Of a DNA stretch of 64,000 nucleotides, positions 59,200 through 64,000 are shown in pieces. Both the position numbers and the translations under genes were made by a program. Position 1 is the stretch's first letter. Each line of letters begins with the position of its first letter. The notes beneath the pieces were generated by a model. The model made no database searches and had not been told where the DNA came from. It was given only the letters and a program-made list of their open reading frames with translations. The stretch spans positions 1 to 64,000 of the forward strand of contig NZ_BCWR01000021.1 in NCBI RefSeq assembly GCF_001592305.1, in the 5' to 3' direction. Source of the DNA: Hydrogenophaga taeniospiralis CCUG 15921. Lineage in GTDB: Bacteria; Pseudomonadota; Gammaproteobacteria; Burkholderiales; Burkholderiaceae_C.

Positions 59200-61346
59200 G
59201 CACTTGCTCCTTCGACCACGGTGCGACCGGTCCGTGCATCGCTCGTGAGTTGCAGCGAGGTGGCGCGACGCACCAGCGAATCGAGCTGGTAGATCGAGGC
59301 CACGCAGGGCTGGGACTGGACAGGGCCCAGGTCGGCAGCGGCCGGGCCGACGCCAGCGTCGGCGTTCGACAGGCGGGCAGCGGCCACCACGTCACCCGAA
59401 GCCACACCCGGCAGCACCGAAGCCAGCACCGCCTGCGAGGAGTCGGCATCGAACCCCGACAGGCCCAGCAGATTGCCCAACACGCGCAACACCTTCCAGG
59501 CCGGGCGCGTGTCGCCCAGCGGGCGCACCACGGCGTGGAAACTCTGCAGACGGCCTTCGGCATTGACGAAGGAGCCCGAGGTTTCGGTGAACGGAGCGAT
59601 GGGCAGGAGCACGTCGCTCACGTCCATGTTGGCCTTGAAGGGGCTGAGTGTGACGACCATGCCGCCGCACGAGCGCAGGCCCTGGGCGCCGACCGCGCTG
59701 TCGAAAGCCGGCTCGGTGTTGAGCAACAGCGTGGCCTTGAGGGCACCACCCAGCATCTGGCCCGCATGCAGACCACCCTGCCCCGGCACCGCTCGCACCA
59801 GTTGGGCACCCACGGTGTTCGCGGCTTCGATGAGGTAGCCGACCTTCGCGCCGGTTTGCTGGGCGATCCAGTTGGCCAGCGAGAGCAGGCTGGACGCCTT
59901 CTCATGGTGAGCCGCAGCGTTGCCCAGCAGGATGGCTTTCTGTTCACCATCCAACAAGGACCTGGCCACGGCGCGGGTCGTGTCGTTGATCTCACCCGCG
60001 ATGGGTGTCTGCACGCCGGTTTCAGCGGCCACGGCCGCAGCGATGCCGGCGAGTGCCGCCACCCAGAGATTGCTGTCGACGGTCACGGCGTTCGCGATCG
60101 GCATCGCCCAGTCTTGCATCTGGTCGCTGACCACATTCACCTGAGCCCCCTTGCGGACGGCTTGGCGAATGCGCTGCGCGAACAGCGGATGGTCTTTGCG
60201 CAGGGAGGACCCCACGACCAGCACGCGCTGGAGGGAAGACAGCGCGGCAATGGGCATGCCCAGCCAGCGTGCCGACCCAGCGGCGGCGGCGTTGCCGAAG
60301 TCCGCCTGGCGCAAGCGGCTGTCGATGTTTTCACTGCCCAGGCCGCGCACCAGGGCACCGGCCAGCGCGAGCTCTTCGAGCGTGCTGTGCGGGCTGGCGA
60401 GCAGACCGATGGCGCCAGCACCGTGTTCGGTCTTGAGCTCCTTGAGGCCGTTGGCCACGTATTCGAGCGCGGTCTGCCAGTCCACCGTCTTCCACTCGCC
60501 GCCCTGCTTGAGCATGGGCGCGGTCAGACGGTCTTCGCTGTTGACGGCTTCGTAGGAGAAACGGTCACGGTCGGCGATCCAGCACTCGTTGATGGCGTCG
60601 TTCTCGAACGGCACGACGCGCATCACCTTGTGGTTCTTCACCTGGACGATCAGGTTGGCCCCGGTGCCGTCGTGTGGGCTCACACTCTTGCGGCGCGAGA
60701 GTTCCCAGGTGCGGGCGCTATAGCGGAAAGGCTTGCTGGTGAGCGCACCCACGGGGCAGAGGTCGATCATGTTGCCCGACAGCTCGGAGTCCACCGTGTT
60801 GCCAACGAAGGCCTCAATCTCGGCGTGTTCGCCACGGTGCGACATGCCCAGCTCCATCACACCGGCGATCTCCTGGCCGAAGCGCACGCAGCGGGTGCAG
60901 TGGATACAACGGCTCATTTCCTCCATGGAAATCAGCGGCCCCACGTCTTTGTGGAACACCACGCGTTTTTCTTCTTCGTAGCGCGAACCGGAGCCGCCAT
61001 AGCCCACGGCCAGATCCTGCAACTGGCACTCGCCGCCCTGGTCGCAGATCGGGCAGTCCAGCGGATGGTTGATGAGCAGGAACTCCATCACCGACTGCTG
61101 GGCCTTGATGGCCTTGTCGCTCTTGGTGCGAACGATCATGCCCTGCGTGACCGGTGTGGCACAGGCCGGCATGGGCTTGGGCGCCTTCTCCACGTCCACC
61201 AGACACATGCGGCAGTTGGCTGCGATGGAGAGCTTCTTGTGGTAGCAGAAATGCGGAATGTAAGTGCCCGCCTTCTCGGCGGCATGCATGACCATGCTGC
61301 CCGGTGGCACTGCGACCTTCTGGCCGTCGAGTTCGATTTCAACCAT
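59196..61346 (-). CDS. nuoG: NADH-quinone oxidoreductase subunit G
   Basis: The ATG gives 716 residues, the shorter form common outside enterobacteria. The N-terminal 2Fe-2S domain (HFCYHKKLSIAANCRMCLVD) is followed by CPICDQGGECQLQD (the His-ligated 4Fe-4S region), CIHCTRCVRFGQE and MIDLCPVGALTSKPF. The rest is a degenerate molybdopterin-oxidoreductase domain. It carries electrons from NuoF toward the membrane arm. A longer upstream start would overlap nuoF and is not favoured. The start is 14 bases after nuoF. Confidence 0.97.
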   Translation of the reverse strand: MVEIELDGQKVAVPPGSMVMHAAEKAGTYIPHFCYHKKLSIAANCRMCLVDVEKAPKPMPACATPVTQGMIVRTKSDKAIKAQQSVMEFLLINHPLDCPICDQGGECQLQDLAVGYGGSGSRYEEEKRVVFHKDVGPLISMEEMSRCIHCTRCVRFGQEIAGVMELGMSHRGEHAEIEAFVGNTVDSELSGNMIDLCPVGALTSKPFRYSARTWELSRRKSVSPHDGTGANLIVQVKNHKVMRVVPFENDAINECWIADRDRFSYEAVNSEDRLTAPMLKQGGEWKTVDWQTALEYVANGLKELKTEHGAGAIGLLASPHSTLEELALAGALVRGLGSENIDSRLRQADFGNAAAAGSARWLGMPIAALSSLQRVLVVGSSLRKDHPLFAQRIRQAVRKGAQVNVVSDQMQDWAMPIANAVTVDSNLWVAALAGIAAAVAAETGVQTPIAGEINDTTRAVARSLLDGEQKAILLGNAAAHHEKASSLLSLANWIAQQTGAKVGYLIEAANTVGAQLVRAVPGQGGLHAGQMLGGALKATLLLNTEPAFDSAVGAQGLRSCGGMVVTLSPFKANMDVSDVLLPIAPFTETSGSFVNAEGRLQSFHAVVRPLGDTRPAWKVLRVLGNLLGLSGFDADSSQAVLASVLPGVASGDVVAAARLSNADAGVGPAAADLGPVQSQPCVASIYQLDSLVRRATSLQLTSDARTGRTVVEGASA

Positions 61347-61360
61347 GGTGTGTCCCGCTA

Positions 61361-62722
61361 TCAGACCGCGGCCGGGGCCGGCTGTGAAGCAGCGGCATCG
61401 GCTTTGATCATGGCCTCGAACTCGGGCCGGAAATGTTTGATCATGGCGCGCACCGGCATGGCTGCCGCGTCGCCCAGGGCGCAGATGGTGCGGCCCATGA
61501 TGTTCTCGGCCACGTTGTCCAGCAGCGCCATGTCGGCCGGGCGACCGTCGCCTCGGTGGATGCGGTCCACCAGGCGCCAGAGCCAGCCCGTGCCTTCGCG
61601 GCAGGGCGTGCACTGTCCACAGCTCTCGTGCATGTAGAAGTAGGACAGGCGCTTGAGCGACTCGACCATGCATCGCGAGTCGTCCATCACGATCACCGCT
61701 CCCGAGCCGAGCATGGAGCCGGCCTTGGCAATGGAGTCGTAGTCCATGGTGCATTCCATGATGATGGATGCGGGCAGCACGGGCGACGACGAGCCACCGG
61801 GGATCACGGCCTTGAGCTGACGACCGGTGCGCACACCGCCGGCGAGCTCCAGCAGCTTGGCAAACGGCGTGCCCATGGGGACTTCGTAGTTGCCCGGGCG
61901 CTCCACATCGCCGCTGACCGAATAGATCTTGGTGCCGCCGTTGTTGGGCTTGCCGCACTCAAGATAGGCCTGGCCGCCGTTGCGGATGATCCAGGGCACG
62001 GCCGCGAAGGTCTCTGTGTTGTTGATGGTGGTGGGCTTGCCGTACAGGCCGAAGCTGGCCGGGAACGGCGGTTTGAAGCGCGGTTGACCCTTCTTGCCTT
62101 CCAGCGATTCGAGCAGCGCGGTCTCTTCACCGCAGATGTAGGCGCCGAACCCGTGAAACGCGTGCAACTGGAAACTGAAGTTGCTGCCCAGAATCTTGTC
62201 ACCCAGGAAGCCCGCGGCACGCGCTTCTTCCAGAGCGGCTTCGAAGCGGTCGTAGACCTCGAAGATCTCGCCGTGGATGTAGTTGTAGCCCACGCTGATG
62301 CCCATGGCATACGCCGCGATGGCCATGCCCTCGATGACGATGTGCGGGTTGAACATCAGGATGTCGCGGTCCTTGCAGGTCCCCGGCTCGCCTTCATCCG
62401 AATTGCACACGAGGTACTTCTGACCCGGAAACTGGCGCGGCATGAAGCTCCACTTCAGGCCGGTCGGGAAACCTGCGCCACCGCGCCCGCGCAGTGCGGA
62501 CTCTTTCACGGTGGCGATCACCTGATCCTGCGAGAGGCCTTCGGAACCATCCTGGCCCAGCACCTTGCGCAAGGCCTGGTAACCGCCGCGCGCCACGTAG
62601 TCCTGCAGCGACCAGTTGCTGCCGTTGAGTCCGGCATAGATCTGGGGATTGATGTGACGGTCGTGGAAACAGGTCTGCACGCCGGTGGCGCGAAACTGCA
62701 AAATCACCTGTTCTGCGTTCAT
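61361..62722 (-). CDS. nuoF: NADH-quinone oxidoreductase subunit F
   Basis: The ATG in an overlap with nuoE gives 453 residues. NuoF oxidises NADH: LRGRGGAGFPTGLKWSFMP is the NADH/FMN-binding loop, and NSDEGEPGTCKDRDI is part of the FMN site. The 4Fe-4S cluster N3 is bound by ESCGQCTPCREG and a later Cys in GRTICALGDAAAMP. It works with NuoE and NuoG as the electron-input module. Length is standard. Confidence 0.98.
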   Translation of the reverse strand: MNAEQVILQFRATGVQTCFHDRHINPQIYAGLNGSNWSLQDYVARGGYQALRKVLGQDGSEGLSQDQVIATVKESALRGRGGAGFPTGLKWSFMPRQFPGQKYLVCNSDEGEPGTCKDRDILMFNPHIVIEGMAIAAYAMGISVGYNYIHGEIFEVYDRFEAALEEARAAGFLGDKILGSNFSFQLHAFHGFGAYICGEETALLESLEGKKGQPRFKPPFPASFGLYGKPTTINNTETFAAVPWIIRNGGQAYLECGKPNNGGTKIYSVSGDVERPGNYEVPMGTPFAKLLELAGGVRTGRQLKAVIPGGSSSPVLPASIIMECTMDYDSIAKAGSMLGSGAVIVMDDSRCMVESLKRLSYFYMHESCGQCTPCREGTGWLWRLVDRIHRGDGRPADMALLDNVAENIMGRTICALGDAAAMPVRAMIKHFRPEFEAMIKADAAASQPAPAAV

Positions 62723-63243
62723 GCCTTGGCCTCCGCGGCCTTCAGACCGTCGATCAGCTGGTCGAGTTTGTCGTTGCTCATGAAGCTGCACATGTGGCGG
62801 TCGTTGACCAGCATCACCGGCGAGTCGGCGCAAGCGCCCAGGCACTCGCTCTGCTGCAGGGTGAACAGGCCATCGGCCGTGGTTTCGCCCATGGCGATGC
62901 CCAGCTTGTGCTCCAGGTGGGCCAGCGCCTTGTTGCCGTCGCGCAGCTGGCACGGCAGGTTGGTGCAGACGTTGAGCTTGTACTTGCCCACTGGCCGCTG
63001 GTTGTACATGTTGTAGAAGGTCGTGACCTCGTGCACCGCCATGGGTGCCATGTCGAGGTAGGCGGCAATGGCCTTCTCAGCGGCCAAGCTCACATGGCCT
63101 TGCTCCTGCTGCACGATGGCCAGACAGGCCATGACGGCCGACTGCTTCTGGTCCGCGGGGTACTTGGCCACCTCGCGCGCAAAGCGCTGCAGCGTGGCAT
63201 CGGCGAGCGTCGCGGCGCTCACGGCTTGGGTCTCAGAGATCAT
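62719..63243 (-). CDS. nuoE: NADH-quinone oxidoreductase subunit E
   Basis: The 174-residue protein is the thioredoxin-like 2Fe-2S subunit (cluster N1a). The cluster cysteines are in VCTNLPCQLRDGNKAL and SECLGACADSPVM. AYLDMAPMAVHEVTTFYNMY is also characteristic. The gene overlaps nuoD upstream and nuoF downstream by four bases each, so the three are translationally coupled. Confidence 0.97.
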   Translation of the reverse strand: MISETQAVSAATLADATLQRFAREVAKYPADQKQSAVMACLAIVQQEQGHVSLAAEKAIAAYLDMAPMAVHEVTTFYNMYNQRPVGKYKLNVCTNLPCQLRDGNKALAHLEHKLGIAMGETTADGLFTLQQSECLGACADSPVMLVNDRHMCSFMSNDKLDQLIDGLKAAEAKA

Positions 63244-64000
63244 CGGTCAATCTCTCCAAAAACGATGTCCATGGTGCCGATGATGGCGACCGCGTCGGCC
63301 AGCATGTGACCTTTGGCCATCTCGTCCATAGTGGACAGGTGGGCAAAACCGGGGGCGCGGATCTTCAGTCGGTACGGCTTGTTGGCGCCGTCGCTCACGA
63401 GGTAGATACCGAACTCCCCCTTGGGATGTTCGACGGCCGCGTAGGCTTCGCCTTCGGGCACGTGGAAACCTTCGGTGAACAGCTTGAAGTGATGGATCAG
63501 CTCTTCCATGCTCGACTTCATCGCTTCGCGAGAAGGCGGCGCCACCTTGTGGTTGTCGGTGATGACCGGGCCCGGGTTCACCCGCAGCCAGTCCACGCAC
63601 TGCTTGATGATGCGGTTGGACTGCTTCATCTCTTCCATGCGGACGAGGTAACGGTCGTAGGTGTCACCGGTCTTGCCGACGGGGATGTCGAAGTCCATGC
63701 GGTCGTACACGTCGTACGGCTGCTTCTTGCGCAGGTCCCAGGCGATGCCGGAACCGCGCAGCATGGGGCCGGTCATGCCGAGGTTGAGCGCACGCTCGGG
63801 CGTGACCACACCGATGCCGACGGTGCGCTGTTTCCAGATGCGGTTGTCGGTGAGCAGCGTGTGGTATTCGGCCAGGTAGGTGGGGAAACGCTGGGTGAAG
63901 TCATCGATGAAGTCCAGCAACGAACCCTGGCGGTTGGTGTTCATTTCCGCCATGGCCTTGGCGTTGCGGATCTTGCTGTGCTTGTATTGCGGCATCGTGT
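63240..64000 (-). CDS. nuoD: NADH-quinone oxidoreductase subunit D, C-terminal part (truncated by window edge)
   Basis: The open frame runs from beyond the window to the stop at 63240. About 253 of the usual roughly 417 residues are present, so the apparent ATG at 63995 is internal. Recognisable strings are NTNRQGSLLDFIDDFTQRFP, TGPMLRGSGIAWDLRKKQPY and RAPGFAHLSTMDEM. NuoD lines the quinone site together with NuoB and NuoH. The reading continues seamlessly to the edge, so the gene is expected to be intact. Confidence 0.95.
   Translation of the reverse strand, partial: TMPQYKHSKIRNAKAMAEMNTNRQGSLLDFIDDFTQRFPTYLAEYHTLLTDNRIWKQRTVGIGVVTPERALNLGMTGPMLRGSGIAWDLRKKQPYDVYDRMDFDIPVGKTGDTYDRYLVRMEEMKQSNRIIKQCVDWLRVNPGPVITDNHKVAPPSREAMKSSMEELIHHFKLFTEGFHVPEGEAYAAVEHPKGEFGIYLVSDGANKPYRLKIRAPGFAHLSTMDEMAKGHMLADAVAIIGTMDIVFGEIDR

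Noticed and set aside
1..64000. CRISPR arrays, tRNA or rRNA genes, insertion sequences, attachment sites
   Set aside because: None recognised: no regularly spaced repeats, no cloverleaf-like segment and no transposase-like frame were seen on reading both strands.

Overview
The window is a high-GC chromosomal segment from a betaproteobacterium, most likely Burkholderiales/Comamonadaceae (Hydrogenophaga- or Acidovorax-like). This rests on the nuoD-N order followed by DUF2818, NUDIX and DUF1178 genes, the TAXI-TRAP/DUF1850 cassette, and a GCCGCCC-CAA-GGGCGGC repeat typical of that family. The assignment comes from gene content and style, not from a database search.

Layout. (1) 1-3586, +: end of a TAXI-type TRAP binding protein, the fused TRAP permease, a DUF1850 protein and an AEC-family carrier. 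(2) 3870-18735, +: start of a large surface-polysaccharide locus, with ugd, a lipidated GDSL-esterase autotransporter, four glycosyltransferases, a flippase-like membrane protein, rfbBDAC (dTDP-L-rhamnose), a bifunctional GDP-mannose pyrophosphorylase/phosphomannose isomerase, and the ABC O-antigen exporter wzm-wzt. (3) About 18240-26740, +: an AT-richer insert with gmd, a coiled-coil FkbM methyltransferase, GDP-perosamine N-acetyltransferase, GDP-perosamine synthase and three GT4 glycosyltransferases, mostly joined by 4-base ATGA/GTGA overlaps. (4) 26825-30672, +: a methyltransferase, a second flippase-like protein and a large GT-C-like membrane protein. (5) 30768-33661, -: a secreted S74 (tail-fibre chaperone) protein and a secreted subtilisin. 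(6) 33899-49844, +: rmd, a glycosyltransferase with four copies of an unnamed N-terminal repeat, a double-GT2 protein, a DUF2142 protein, a GtrB-like transferase, two acyltransferases, an SDR reductase / PglC-like transferase / WbpM-like dehydratase module, and an SAF-domain oxidoreductase. (7) 49946-64000, -: DUF1178, NUDIX and DUF2818 genes and the complex I genes nuoN to nuoD, the last cut by the window edge.

How the genes fit together (inference). The locus looks like an ABC-transporter-dependent O-antigen cluster. The SDR/PglC-like/WbpM-like trio would make and transfer a primer such as QuiNAc-1-P to undecaprenyl phosphate. rfbBDAC supplies dTDP-L-Rha. The mannose enzymes, Gmd, Per and the N-acetyltransferase supply GDP-PerNAc, and Gmd with Rmd supplies GDP-D-Rha. 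The GT4 and GT2 enzymes build the chain, the coiled-coil FkbM methyltransferase is a candidate terminator and length ruler, and Wzm/Wzt exports the chain through recognition by the divergent Wzt C-terminal domain. No Wzx or Wzy is seen, which fits. The acyltransferases, GtrB-like enzyme and GT-C-like membrane proteins may decorate the product. The most notable unexplained items are the four-copy WW-centred repeat, the S74/S8 pair, the lipidated autotransporter, and the composition break inside wzt. No tRNA, rRNA, CRISPR array or insertion sequence was recognised, and after start-site correction no gap exceeds 300 bases.
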